From contig CAJUGG010000091.1 in NCBI GenBank assembly GCA_910585995.1, positions 1 to 44,550 of the forward strand: DNA of 44,550 nucleotides, written 5' to 3'. Source of the stretch: an uncultured Lachnospiraceae bacterium. Lineage in GTDB: Bacteria; Bacillota; Clostridia; Lachnospirales; Lachnospiraceae. A program made the translations under genes and the position numbers. The notes below the pieces were generated by a model that was not told the origin of the DNA, ran no database searches, and saw nothing but the letters and a program-made list of their open reading frames with translations. Within the stretch, counting starts at the first letter, position 1. Every line of letters starts with the position of its first letter. Below, in pieces: positions 1-8,952 of the stretch.

Positions 1-20
1 GGATCAAACTCTCGATAAAA
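1..20 (-). rRNA. rrs: 16S rRNA gene, 5' end only (partial)
   Basis: Read on the minus strand, the first bases give AGAGTTTGATCC, the nearly universal start of bacterial 16S rRNA. The gene runs leftwards out of the window. The mature 5' end is placed near position 20 by analogy with other Clostridia, where about eight bases precede the AGAGTTTGATC motif; that exact base is an estimate. A typical rrn leader and promoters lie directly upstream. Confidence 0.9.
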
Positions 21-127
21 GTTTTCTCCGTCAGAACAACGTTAGCTGTTCTATCCGTTACTGTTTTAGGTCGCTTTTTGTTAAAAGCTGTTCTCAAAAA
101 ATCTTAATTCTTAAAGAATTTTCAGAG

Positions 128-141
128 ACTTTTCAAAGCAC
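128..141 (-). promoter_or_regulatory. boxA-like antitermination site in rrn leader
   Basis: The minus strand reads GTGCTTTGAAAAGT between the rrn promoter and the 16S start. This resembles the boxA element (consensus near TGYTCTTTGAAAA) bound by NusB/NusE for rRNA antitermination. Position and sequence fit, but the match is imperfect. Confidence 0.5.
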
Positions 142-197
142 TATTCAATTATCAAAGTTCATGTTCTCTGCCGCCCCGCTCTCGCGGCGACTTGTTT

Positions 198-226
198 ATC
201 TTACCAAACTCTTCTTCATTTGTCAA
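198..226 (-). promoter_or_regulatory. rrn promoter, proximal
   Basis: On the minus strand a perfect TTGACA (-35, 221-226) is followed after exactly 17 bases by TAAGAT (-10, 198-203). It lies about 175 bases upstream of the 16S 5' end. Near-consensus boxes and position support a main rRNA promoter. Confidence 0.85.
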
Positions 227-312
227 CAACTTTTTTCATTTTTTTCAAAGTTTTTTCAAAATCCAACAAATTCCGACAAACTCATCAACCGCTCTCTCAA
301 GCCAGCTCGCTC

Positions 313-341
313 ATTCTACCAAACTCCCCCTCCCCTGTCAA
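313..341 (-). promoter_or_regulatory. rrn promoter, distal
   Basis: A second minus-strand promoter: TTGACA (-35, 336-341), 17-base spacer, TAGAAT (-10, 313-318). The spacer ends in GTTTGG, as in the proximal promoter, which suggests duplicated tandem rrn promoters. A poorer copy (TTGATG with a 17-base spacer and TGGATT) may lie between them. Confidence 0.8.
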
Positions 342-387
342 CCCCTAATTTATTTTATTTTTGAAAAACCCCCTCCCCCCAACCCCA

Positions 388-582
388 GGGTCTTAGCAAA
401 ACAGGGGGGCACCTGTCTCCTACAAAGAGTGCTGTGTAGATTGGAGCGGACAGTCTGTGAAGTTTGTATGAGCCAGGCGGACACCCACGTGTCCGATTGG
501 AGCATACAAACTTTGCAGACTGTCCGATACACTCTATGCAGACCTTTGTACGAGACAGGTGCCCCTTGTTTTGCTAAGACCC
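388..582 (+). repeat. Long hairpin element E1 (candidate structured RNA)
   Basis: This stretch folds back on itself almost completely. Outer arms 388-427 and 544-582 are about 90% complementary. The core 428-543 matches the core of E2 (16085-16203). In the core, 448-470 pairs with 503-525 (23 bp), and an apical GGACAC-CCAC-GTGTCC hairpin caps it. The octamer ATTGGAGC occurs twice in the core. Departures from Watson-Crick pairing in the inner stem are U-G or G-U if the plus strand is transcribed. It begins 5 bases past the stop of the minus-strand VWA gene. There is no T-tract at either end, so it is not an ordinary terminator. With the rrn leader it fills the 21-587 gap. Confidence 0.8.
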
Positions 583-587
583 GTCCC

Positions 588-1781
588 TTACTTCTTAATC
601 TTCTCAAACTCCCTCCGCATCCCACTAAGATCCTGCCCCCGAAACGCCAATTCCAGCAATCTAGGCAACATCTGCGGATTACAAGCAAAACAAGGAATCC
701 CAACCCCCGCAATCTTCTGCGCCATCTGTGCATCATAATAAGGTCTCCCCCCATCCGCCAGCGCCAGCAGACAAATCACCGTCACCCCAGACTCTTTCAT
801 CTCCTCCAGCCTCCGAAGCAGCGCCGCCCGGTTTCCGCCCTCTTCCAGATCCGAGATCAAAAAGAACAACGTCTTCGCCGGATTCTCGATCAACCCCTGA
901 CAGTAAGCCACCGACCGGTCAATATTAGTCCCTCCTCCTAACTGAAAACCAAACAAAAGATCCACCGGGTCATCACATTTTTCTGTCAGATCCACAATGT
1001 TAGTATCAAAAGCCACCACATGCGTACGCAGACTGGACATACTCGCAAGGATACAACTCATAATAGAAGAATAGATCACCGATTCTCCCATTGATCCGCT
1101 CTGGTCAATATCCAGGATCACTTTCCATTTATTGGCCGCCGTCGTATTCGTCCGGTCAAAAAAATAAAAATGCTCCGGCACAATCGTCCCCAGTTCTGGA
1201 TGATAATGCTTTAGATTCCTCGATATCGTCAGCTTATAATCCAGTGCAGAAGCAGAAGGAATAGGCGAATGTCGTTTTCGATTTACCGATGCTGTCACCA
1301 CACGCCTGATATCCTGTTCCAAAAGTTTGTTGATCTCATCCACAATCTTTTTGATAAATACCCTTACACTTTCTTTAGAACGCTTAGGAATCTGATCTTT
1401 TAATAGAAGAATGGTCGCTGCCAGATTCACATCCGGCTCTAAATGATCCAAAAGCTCCGGCTCAAAAAGAAGCTGCTTCAGACCGCATCGGGTCATAGCA
1501 TCCCCCTGAATCACCGTCACCAGATCTTTATCAAACAAACTTCTCACATCTCCAAGCCACCGGCTGATCTGCGGATTGGACGGCCCATTGCCGGCTCCTC
1601 TTGATCTCCCTTCCTGATTCCCAAATCCTCCGCTCTCTGTCCGGTTATAGATAGCAGCAAGCGCCTGATCCATCAGATCCATCTCCCCGGTTGGTTCCTC
1701 TGCCCCCATCTGCCCAAAACGTTCCTGGCTCTCCTGTCCAAGAATCAGTCTCCAGCGGCCAAGCTTTGTCTGTGTATCCAT
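588..1781 (-). CDS. VWA domain protein of MoxR/SWIM cluster (YehP-like)
   Basis: A 397-residue protein with a C-terminal von Willebrand A domain. The metal-ion-dependent adhesion site is intact: DQSGSMGES near residue 226, the threonine in GGGTNI near 278 and the aspartate in SDLEEGG near 307. The N-terminal half is helical and unassigned. In MoxR-VWA pairs the VWA protein usually acts as adaptor or substrate for the AAA+ ATPase. Length and neighbours resemble E. coli YehP (about 378 aa) in the yehL-yehQ group; this comparison is from memory. ATG 1781 has AGAGGGG upstream. It is the last gene of the operon, 15 bases after the DUF5682 gene. The substrate is unknown. Confidence 0.85.
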   Translation of the reverse strand: MDTQTKLGRWRLILGQESQERFGQMGAEEPTGEMDLMDQALAAIYNRTESGGFGNQEGRSRGAGNGPSNPQISRWLGDVRSLFDKDLVTVIQGDAMTRCGLKQLLFEPELLDHLEPDVNLAATILLLKDQIPKRSKESVRVFIKKIVDEINKLLEQDIRRVVTASVNRKRHSPIPSASALDYKLTISRNLKHYHPELGTIVPEHFYFFDRTNTTAANKWKVILDIDQSGSMGESVIYSSIMSCILASMSSLRTHVVAFDTNIVDLTEKCDDPVDLLFGFQLGGGTNIDRSVAYCQGLIENPAKTLFFLISDLEEGGNRAALLRRLEEMKESGVTVICLLALADGGRPYYDAQMAQKIAGVGIPCFACNPQMLPRLLELAFRGQDLSGMRREFEKIKK

Positions 1782-1796
1782 CTCATTACCCCTCTA

Positions 1797-4061
1797 TCAG
1801 ATATCAAAGTCAAAATCATCCAGACCAGCCAACAGTTCCTGTTCCTCCTGACTGACTGGCCCATTCACCGTCTCGCTGACCTGTTGTACATTCAGTCCCC
1901 AGATCTCTCCCAGATTTTCTGCAATACTGTCCTTCTCTGCCGGTGAGAAATCTGCAAACGCCCGTCTTAAAAACACCAATGCTCTTTTAAATTCTTCCTC
2001 ATCCAGCGTATCCAGATATTCATCCAGATGTTCCCAAAGCGACAGTCTGGCAATCAAGGCATAACGGTTCTTCATGGCAAGCCCTTCAAACCACCCGGCT
2101 CCCAGATCTGCGGGGATTCCTTTGGAGAGGCGTCTATTGACTTCCAGTTTCAGACGCTCTGTATCCATCTCACCCCGCTCTAACAAAATCGCTGCTGCAT
2201 ATCCTGACAGCTTGGTATTTAAGTCATCCCGGTCTGCGGTCTCCCGAAGTGCTCCAATCCACGCCTCCCGGTCCAGAAAATCATGTGCCAGATCCACCGT
2301 ATTCAGGCGTTCCATCGCCCCTTTCATCCCCTTGCTCCCATTGTCATCACAGACACAGGCTCCCGGCAGCAACAGAGAAGCACGATAAAAGAGTTGTTTC
2401 AAGATCGGTGTCAAAGGTGATGCATCCAGTCTGCGAATCGTCCCATATTGGATTACCACAGATAATCGAAAAGCGGTCGAAGCCAGCTCTTCCAATGATA
2501 CCGCATCCACAGCAATCGCCTGCAGTGCGGTCAGTGCATAACGCACTGCCTCTGCCATCCCGCACAAAAAAGCGTCTTCAATCACCGATGCAATTCCACT
2601 CATGTCCGCTGCCTTCTCCACTCGCTCTTTCATGGCAAAAGAAGCAGCCTGCGCGATGGTATCTCCCTTTAACGCCGCCTCCACAAGCTCGATCTCCGCT
2701 TCCGGCGTCCACCGTACTACCCAATGCTCGGCCCAGGTGGCATTTTCCTGCTTTACCTGCTGCCAGCTCACAAAGCTGATCTTCAGAATCCGCAGCCTGT
2801 GGAGGAAAAATGAACGGTATAAGTCCAGATAAGCCGCCTTTTCTGATTTTACATTGCGGTTTTCCCGCAGATCCAAAGATAGATCCTGTGCTGTCAGATC
2901 CCGGTATTTCTCAAGCTTCCATTCCTTTAACTGCCGGTAAAAATCTTCCTGAATACTGGTACGGCTCACTCCTTCCGGCAAAGCGCCGATGGCAGTCCCT
3001 ATCTCTGTATCTGCCACCGCCAAACTGATCGCAGAAAACGTCCCTTCTCCTAATAAAGTGACTGCTGCATCCCAAAGATCCCGAAGCGAAGGCACCTGGC
3101 TCCCCCTAAGAGCGGCTAAGGAAACTGCCAGACGTACCGCTTCAATGGTCTGTGCTGAAGAGACCGGCATCCCATTTTCTCTCTGATATCCGGCAATCCG
3201 GGACAGATAACTATAGGAAGCTCTCAGTGGTTCTTTCTGCAACAAAGATTCCCACAAAAGCGCATAGTAAGCAGGCGCTTTATTTCCGGCGCCATATCCG
3301 GCTCTTGTAGATAACCGATAATAAGAATAAGGCATTAATGTATGGTTCGTCTCCACTCTTGGCAAAGAAGCATATTCTTCCTCTGACATGGCTTCTTCCT
3401 GCCAACTTCTAAGCCCTTCCACATGATAGGCACCTGTCACCACCACAATCTCTTCTGGTAAAAATCCTTCCTGTACCGCTAAGCGTATCTGTCTTCTCAT
3501 ACAGGATTCCCGAAGCAGTATCTGTGTCCAGTCGCTTTCTTTTCCTTCTGTCAGCTCCCGAAGCTTGGCTCCAAATGTATTGGCACCCTGCTGATACCCT
3601 TTCGCACTGTCTGCATGTTCCATCACACGTTCCCAAAAAGTATCATATCCATCTTCGCCCGCTGCCTGATCCAGACCTTTATAGACGCTTTGTCGGCCTT
3701 CTTCTCCTGCCTCTTCCTCTTGTTCTTTGGGATCAGGAATCGCCAGGATAGACTCTGAAGGAAGATCCATGAAACGACATGCCACTTGATGTTCATGACA
3801 CCAAAGGAGTGCCTGGTATTCTGGAGAATATTCTGCAAATGGATACAATACGGTCCGCACCGGGGCCTCACTGGTATATGCTAAGATCGCAATGGGAGGC
3901 TTTGTCATAGATCTGGTCATATTTTCAATCTGATCCTCTAAATCAGAAGGGCCTTCCACAAGTACCAGTCTTGGCTTTTTCTCTTCCAGATACTGCCGCA
4001 GATAATAAGCCCCTGCCGGCGACAAATGACGGATTCCAAAAAAATGTATCCCTGCTCCCAT
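1797..4061 (-). CDS. DUF5682 / YehM-like protein
   Basis: A 754-residue protein of unknown function. The N-terminus carries GIRHLSPAGA (residues 9-18), LVEGPSD near 34 and VTGAYHVEGL near 210. This spacing of conserved His, Glu and His recalls the EreA/ChaN/TraB-like fold, so a metal-dependent hydrolase-like domain is possible (inference). The rest is helical. Length is close to E. coli YehM (about 759 aa), which also sits between a MoxR ATPase and a VWA protein. The start overlaps the MoxR stop as TGATG, indicating translational coupling. Confidence 0.75.
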   Translation of the reverse strand: MGAGIHFFGIRHLSPAGAYYLRQYLEEKKPRLVLVEGPSDLEDQIENMTRSMTKPPIAILAYTSEAPVRTVLYPFAEYSPEYQALLWCHEHQVACRFMDLPSESILAIPDPKEQEEEAGEEGRQSVYKGLDQAAGEDGYDTFWERVMEHADSAKGYQQGANTFGAKLRELTEGKESDWTQILLRESCMRRQIRLAVQEGFLPEEIVVVTGAYHVEGLRSWQEEAMSEEEYASLPRVETNHTLMPYSYYRLSTRAGYGAGNKAPAYYALLWESLLQKEPLRASYSYLSRIAGYQRENGMPVSSAQTIEAVRLAVSLAALRGSQVPSLRDLWDAAVTLLGEGTFSAISLAVADTEIGTAIGALPEGVSRTSIQEDFYRQLKEWKLEKYRDLTAQDLSLDLRENRNVKSEKAAYLDLYRSFFLHRLRILKISFVSWQQVKQENATWAEHWVVRWTPEAEIELVEAALKGDTIAQAASFAMKERVEKAADMSGIASVIEDAFLCGMAEAVRYALTALQAIAVDAVSLEELASTAFRLSVVIQYGTIRRLDASPLTPILKQLFYRASLLLPGACVCDDNGSKGMKGAMERLNTVDLAHDFLDREAWIGALRETADRDDLNTKLSGYAAAILLERGEMDTERLKLEVNRRLSKGIPADLGAGWFEGLAMKNRYALIARLSLWEHLDEYLDTLDEEEFKRALVFLRRAFADFSPAEKDSIAENLGEIWGLNVQQVSETVNGPVSQEEQELLAGLDDFDFDI

Positions 4062-5146
4062 CAGCGATTCAACTCCTTGCAGGCTTTATAGAGTCCGCTC
4101 CAGCGAGAACCCCTTTTCTTCATCACATTGTCCAGATATTCTTTCCATACTACCAGATCTTTTTCGTCCTCTTTGACTACCGCACCTTGCAGTCCTGCTG
4201 CCAGATCTTCATCGGTGATCTTTCCATCTCCAAAACTTCCTGCCAAAGCCATGCTGTTGCATAACAGAGAGATCGCCTCCGCCGTGGACAGTACGCCCGA
4301 AGGTCCTTTTACCTTCTGGCTTCTGTCTAAGGTCTCTCCTTTTCTAAGCTCCCGAAAGATGGTGCATACTTTTGCAATCACATCTTCTTCTGGAAGCTTC
4401 GCATTGAGATCCAGATTCCCTGACAACTGTTCGACTCTTGTACGCACGATCTCCATCTCTGCATCCAGATTGGCCGGCGAAGGAAGTACCACAATATTAA
4501 ACCGCCGTTTCAGTGCCGCCGACATATCGTTGACTCCTTTATCGCGGGTATTGGCTGTGGCAATGATGGAAAATCCTTTCTGTGCAGGAACTTCCATAGA
4601 TAATTCCGGTACAGAAATACGTTTTTCAGATAAAATGGAGATAAGCGCATCCTGTACTTCCGAAGCACACCTGGAGATCTCCTCTACCCTGGCAATACTG
4701 CCTGTCTCCATGGCATGAAACACCGGACTTTTCAGCATCGCTTCCAGAGAAGGCCCTTTGGCAATCAGCATGGCATAATTCCAGGAATAGCGGATCTGCT
4801 CCTCTGTCGTCCCCGCTGTGCCCTGGATCACTTTGGTGGAATCCCCGTTGATCGCCGCCGTAAGATGCTCAGACAGCCAGCTTTTCGCTGTCCCTGGTTC
4901 TCCAATCAGCAATAGCGCCCGGTCCGTAACCAAAGTGGAGATCGCGATCTCTACCAGACGCTCATGCCCGATATATTTGGGCGTGATCACCGTCTTTCCC
5001 ACCTTGCCGCCGCAGATATAAGTCCGTACAGAACGGGGTGACATCTTCCATCCTGTAGGAATGGGATCTTTTTCGGCTGCAATCAGTGCATCGATCTCCT
5101 TTTGAAACAGCTGCTCTGCTGGCAGCCGCAATACTTCCTGCTTCAT
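4061..5146 (-). CDS. MoxR-family AAA+ ATPase (YehL-like)
   Basis: AAA+ ATPase of the MoxR group, about 361 residues. Visible motifs are Walker A GEPGTAKSW, a Walker B-region segment ARVEEISRC in which the usual Asp-Glu appears as Glu-Glu, a sensor-1-like IIATANTRDKG, and RRF at the arginine-finger position. MoxR proteins act as chaperone-like remodelers, usually with a VWA partner encoded beside them, as here. I chose ATG 5146, which has GGAGAGG about 8 bases upstream, rather than an in-frame GTG at 5167 that would overlap the preceding gene. It is coupled by TGATG to the DUF5682 gene. Confidence 0.88.
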   Translation of the reverse strand: MKQEVLRLPAEQLFQKEIDALIAAEKDPIPTGWKMSPRSVRTYICGGKVGKTVITPKYIGHERLVEIAISTLVTDRALLLIGEPGTAKSWLSEHLTAAINGDSTKVIQGTAGTTEEQIRYSWNYAMLIAKGPSLEAMLKSPVFHAMETGSIARVEEISRCASEVQDALISILSEKRISVPELSMEVPAQKGFSIIATANTRDKGVNDMSAALKRRFNIVVLPSPANLDAEMEIVRTRVEQLSGNLDLNAKLPEEDVIAKVCTIFRELRKGETLDRSQKVKGPSGVLSTAEAISLLCNSMALAGSFGDGKITDEDLAAGLQGAVVKEDEKDLVVWKEYLDNVMKKRGSRWSGLYKACKELNR

Positions 5147-5150
5147 CTTT

Positions 5151-7205
5151 TTATTCCTCTCCTTCACCCGTCGTTTTCAGTTCTTTGATGTAATCATCTA
5201 AAAGCTTTACAATCTGTTTATTTCGTATCTTGATCTTTCCCTCTTTGACTTTATTTCTTACAGATGTAATCTCTTTTAACTGTTCTCTCCATCCTCCTGG
5301 CAGCTCCCGAAGATACATCTGTACTTCCCAGGCAGCGATGGATCTTCCGTCTCCAAAATACCTCTCTGCAAGCCCTTCACATTTTTGGGAGCCACATCGT
5401 TTTAAAAGGCGCAGATAGTCTCTGTTATTGGATACCACCCTGGCTCTTCGGTAAAAATACTGCTCTAATTTTTCACAATATGACAGATTGTCTGGCTGTA
5501 TCCAATGTCCCAGATGCATATCCAAGGTCTGATCTTTGCAATTCATGATCAGATCAGTCAGACACCCTTGTACGGACCAGGGAAGCGGATGCATATACGT
5601 CTTTACCTGCCCATTGACAGGACTTCGCCTCTGGCCCCAGATCACATAGTCATCACTGGTCTCTTCTGGCACAATTTCTCCATATAATTGTTTCATATCT
5701 TCTCTGTACCAGACAGATGCATATTGCTGTAGAGCACCTTCGCCTGATTTTCGTAATACCGAAGAGAGTTCATCCTTTCTCCAGATGGCCCGAAAAGTCC
5801 TCTCAATCTCTCTTTTCAGCCCTTCGGATTCTATCACCTTTCCATAGATCGCAGAATCTTTATAGGCATAGGTATCGATCCATTTTTTACATTCTGCTTC
5901 AGTATGAAACAAAATCTGTGCGCTAAATGCCGCCGGAAACCAGTTCGTTCTCTGAGACTTTTCCTGAGTATTCCAGATCTCAATCGCAGTCTCTCCCAAC
6001 TCCCGGTCCGCTTTCATCCGTATGGTTTGATACAAAATCTGCGGCATGGCTTCCCGAAAAGTTGCATTTCCCAGAGAAGGCATCAGATCTTTGAAGCTCC
6101 AGATCACGTTTTCTCCTTCCATAGGGCGCGTCAGATTCCATCCGATCTGTGCTGCCATCCGATAGCACTCACAGATCTTGCTTCCTGTCTTTCCGGGCAG
6201 AGCCACCAAGCAGGCACGCAGCATTTGCACCGTCTTTTTCGGAACGCTCCCCATCAGCTCATCATTTTTTTCAGCAATCCAGGGTTCTAACTCTTCTTTG
6301 AGTTTTTCCGCCACCAGATCTGAAGCCCATAGAGCATCCGTCTCAGCCAGAAAGGGAAGCGCCTCCTTTGGATTTTTCTTTACCCACGCAGTCCAAAATT
6401 CCCGTGCGCTTTTATGATCCATGGAAGCAATCGCCCAGTAAGCCATCTTTTTTGTATTTCCTTTTTCGGTCTTTGTAAGTTCTGTCAAATATTCCAGATT
6501 CTGCTCTGTATGGCGAAGCGCATAGATCAATGCCTGTTTTACCTCTTTTTGGGCAGTCTCTAACTGTTCGAGATAAAATGCATTTTCTTTTTCTTTGGCC
6601 ACGGCTTCGATCACCTGGACGCGCCTGACCATCTCTTTTTTCCCCTTTGGATCAAATCCTTCTTTTAATAGAGGCAGGATCGATTCCCCGCGCTCTTTAA
6701 GCCACCCTGCCACTTCTTCTGCCAGTTCGGCATAGCTTGCTCCCAAGGCTTTGACCAGTCCCTGTGTTACCCGATAGTCTTCAAATAACTCCGGGTGTTC
6801 CTGATGGGTCTCTATCACATAGGCGTATCTTCCGCTTCCGGAGTTTTCCAGAGCATCCAGTAATTTTGACAGGATTGAATGTGGAGCATTGGTTATGATG
6901 CTTCCCGTAACGCCTGTCTTGATCTCCTGTAATTCTCCCGGAACATGAACGACGCCTTGCGTACAGATCACAGCATCCACCAAAGTAATCGCATCTAAAA
7001 GCCTCCCCGGACGGTCTGTACAGTCACCAGAGAGCAACAGGCGCGTAAGCTGTCCAATCTTTGCAAACACCGGGGAAGCAGCCTCTAAAGGCTTCATCTC
7101 TGACACCGCGCGCTCTAAGCGAAAATCCTCTGTAATCAGATCACTGCCGGAGATCACAGCATGTTTCAGACGGGTACGAAGTTCATATAAAGGTGCAATA
7201 TCCAT
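5151..7205 (-). CDS. Large helical (HEAT/ARM-like) protein of MoxR cluster
   Basis: A 684-residue protein that I do not recognise by sequence. It lacks a signal peptide and membrane segments, and has many amphipathic helices suggestive of HEAT/ARM-type repeats (for example stretches around ALIYALRHTEQN and TKKMAYWAIASMDHK). Homologous clusters often carry a large helical protein at this position (DUF4132/MolR, DUF5691 or similar), and this may be a divergent equivalent. It lies 18 bases after the SWIM gene and ends 4 bases before the MoxR start, firmly inside the operon. A scaffold or substrate-recognition role is only a guess. Confidence 0.7.
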   Translation of the reverse strand: MDIAPLYELRTRLKHAVISGSDLITEDFRLERAVSEMKPLEAASPVFAKIGQLTRLLLSGDCTDRPGRLLDAITLVDAVICTQGVVHVPGELQEIKTGVTGSIITNAPHSILSKLLDALENSGSGRYAYVIETHQEHPELFEDYRVTQGLVKALGASYAELAEEVAGWLKERGESILPLLKEGFDPKGKKEMVRRVQVIEAVAKEKENAFYLEQLETAQKEVKQALIYALRHTEQNLEYLTELTKTEKGNTKKMAYWAIASMDHKSAREFWTAWVKKNPKEALPFLAETDALWASDLVAEKLKEELEPWIAEKNDELMGSVPKKTVQMLRACLVALPGKTGSKICECYRMAAQIGWNLTRPMEGENVIWSFKDLMPSLGNATFREAMPQILYQTIRMKADRELGETAIEIWNTQEKSQRTNWFPAAFSAQILFHTEAECKKWIDTYAYKDSAIYGKVIESEGLKREIERTFRAIWRKDELSSVLRKSGEGALQQYASVWYREDMKQLYGEIVPEETSDDYVIWGQRRSPVNGQVKTYMHPLPWSVQGCLTDLIMNCKDQTLDMHLGHWIQPDNLSYCEKLEQYFYRRARVVSNNRDYLRLLKRCGSQKCEGLAERYFGDGRSIAAWEVQMYLRELPGGWREQLKEITSVRNKVKEGKIKIRNKQIVKLLDDYIKELKTTGEGEE

Positions 7206-7223
7206 TTTTCTACTCCTTCCCTG

Positions 7224-8654
7224 CTAATACAAAAGTCTGATTACATCAGATTCTGTAAGAATACTAAGAGGCTTCAGGCGAAGCCGTCGGTCGTTGGGAC
7301 TGTAATAAAATCCACCCAGCAGCACTTGATCTTTAAAAAGCCGTTCATCCGGAAGCATCGAGATCCGATGGATGGTCTCTTCCATCCCCGGCAGATCCCC
7401 TAACAGGATATTCTGGCCATTTTTCGTCTGAAGAACCAGCCCTTCCTGTGTGCGGCCAATCTGCTCATAGGCGATCAGGCGAAACAGGACCGGAGAAGAC
7501 ATCGCATTTTTCAGATAATTTTTGGCCGCTTTTGCCTCTGCCTGAAGGTCCACAGCGGCAAAAGAGCGAAGTTTTTCCATATCCTCTGGTCCTATGGGCC
7601 TTATCTGTCCCCCATCCCAGCGGACGCGCGGATTACCGTCTCCCGGATAGTATACGGCTTTTGAGATCTCTGCCACCCCAAAGACCGTATCATCCTGTTT
7701 GACATACTTTAATGCTTTTACCGGACGATAATTATAAGTCAGGCTGATCTCCCCGGTATCCAGGTCTGCCCAGCAGCCAGTGTCTATGTATTCTTTTCTC
7801 GCTTCCTCATAATAAGACCAAAAAGACAGCTGCAACAGCCTTGCATCCGGTTTGCTCCGGCCCAGATCTTCTAATTCTGACAGTTTCCAGATCCCGCCCA
7901 ATTCTTCATAGAGCAGATTGTCATCCTGTGCAGGATCGTCTTTTTCCAGTTTTTCTTTTAGATAGCCCTTGGATTTTTTCACCAGGCTCCAAAACTTTTC
8001 CAAAACCTCAATCGCGCCTTCATAATGGCTCTCCTGGGCGTCCTTTTGAAAAGCTTCAATCTCCAGGATCAGACGATTCAAAAGCCTCTGGGGACCTGGG
8101 AGATAATAGTCTCCTAACTGTTTGGACAACTGCTTATAGGTATCCAGTGCGGTCCCGCCCATCGTGCCAATACCGGCTTTTACAAAGTCATGTACCAGCT
8201 TTTCCGCTAAATCCAGGCCTTCTAACTGTTTTTTAATCTTTTTTGTCCGGGCTGCCTTGCTGGTCTTAGAAGGTGCCTTTTTGGCAGCAGGATCTGAGGC
8301 CTTTTGGACACGCGCTTGTTTTTTCTCTCTTTTTTTCAGAATATCTTCTGGTATCTCACAGACCTGAAAGGTCTTTTTTCCCATCATCTCATACAACAAC
8401 GCCAGGCTGTGTTTGCATGGAAACTGCCTGCTGGGACAAGAACATCGAAATACCGGAGCTTTGGCGTCTATAAAATCCGCAGTGGTAATATAATTGCTCT
8501 TACCGCTTCCTGTACATTCTCCCAGATAAAACGTATCATCTGCGGACTTTTCCAGACGTACAAAGCCTCCTTTTTGTGCGATCTTTCGCCCATTGCCAGC
8601 CGCCGTCGGATTCGGGGCCAGGGCAAGGATTTGCTGTTCTGTAATCTGCTGCAT
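7224..8654 (-). CDS. SWIM zinc-finger protein (YehQ-like)
   Basis: A 476-residue protein with a SWIM zinc finger, CSCPSRQFPCKH at residues 71-82 (C-x-C-x6-C-x-H). SWIM domains bind DNA or protein partners. A lysine-rich stretch (about 125-150) resembles a flexible basic linker. The rest has no motif I can name. It is the first gene of the five-gene operon. ATG 8654 is preceded by GAGAGGAG. Upstream, TAAAAT at 8690-8695 may be a -10 box, but no good -35 accompanies it. Confidence 0.8.
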   Translation of the reverse strand: MQQITEQQILALAPNPTAAGNGRKIAQKGGFVRLEKSADDTFYLGECTGSGKSNYITTADFIDAKAPVFRCSCPSRQFPCKHSLALLYEMMGKKTFQVCEIPEDILKKREKKQARVQKASDPAAKKAPSKTSKAARTKKIKKQLEGLDLAEKLVHDFVKAGIGTMGGTALDTYKQLSKQLGDYYLPGPQRLLNRLILEIEAFQKDAQESHYEGAIEVLEKFWSLVKKSKGYLKEKLEKDDPAQDDNLLYEELGGIWKLSELEDLGRSKPDARLLQLSFWSYYEEARKEYIDTGCWADLDTGEISLTYNYRPVKALKYVKQDDTVFGVAEISKAVYYPGDGNPRVRWDGGQIRPIGPEDMEKLRSFAAVDLQAEAKAAKNYLKNAMSSPVLFRLIAYEQIGRTQEGLVLQTKNGQNILLGDLPGMEETIHRISMLPDERLFKDQVLLGGFYYSPNDRRLRLKPLSILTESDVIRLLY

Positions 8655-8744
8655 ATGGTCACTCCTCTCTTTTGCAACTTCTTGTTTTTATTTTAACATA
8701 TTTTCCAAAGAGTGGAAGCCATATTTGTCAAAAAAATGATTCTT

Positions 8745-8939
8745 TTACCTTATATTTTTTGTCTCTTCTGATGCTGTTTCAGCCAATTCATCCTCTAGCT
8801 CTTCTTCTCTTTTTTTCATCTGATCCCGATGAATCACAAATACTGCGATCATTACAACTAATACGATAAGAGCCGGCAGATCCCAGGCACATAATCCCCA
8901 ATAACTGTGGGAAAACATATATTCAACGATTGCTTTCAT
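8745..8939 (-). CDS. Small membrane protein, unknown function
   Basis: A 64-residue protein with one hydrophobic segment (about residues 20-39, DLPALIVLVVMIAVFVIH) followed by a charged, Glu/Lys-rich tail (RDQMKKREEELEDELAE). The start at ATG 8939 is chosen because AGGAAAGGAAC lies just upstream; the longer reading frame to 8999 runs back into the preceding gene and has no better site. It follows the surface-protein gene by 13 bases and is probably co-transcribed. Function unknown. Confidence 0.7.
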   Translation of the reverse strand: MKAIVEYMFSHSYWGLCAWDLPALIVLVVMIAVFVIHRDQMKKREEELEDELAETASEETKNIR

Positions 8940-8952
8940 GTGAGTTCCTTTC

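Noticed and set aside
388..582. E1 read as a plain transcription terminator of the VWA operon
   Set aside because: There is no T-tract after the stem on either strand, and the core is shared with E2, which is not at an operon end.
192..941. Long open frames crossing the rrn leader and hairpin E1 on both strands
   Set aside because: They lie over the 16S promoters, the hairpin and the antisense of the VWA gene, and none has a domain or a good start site.
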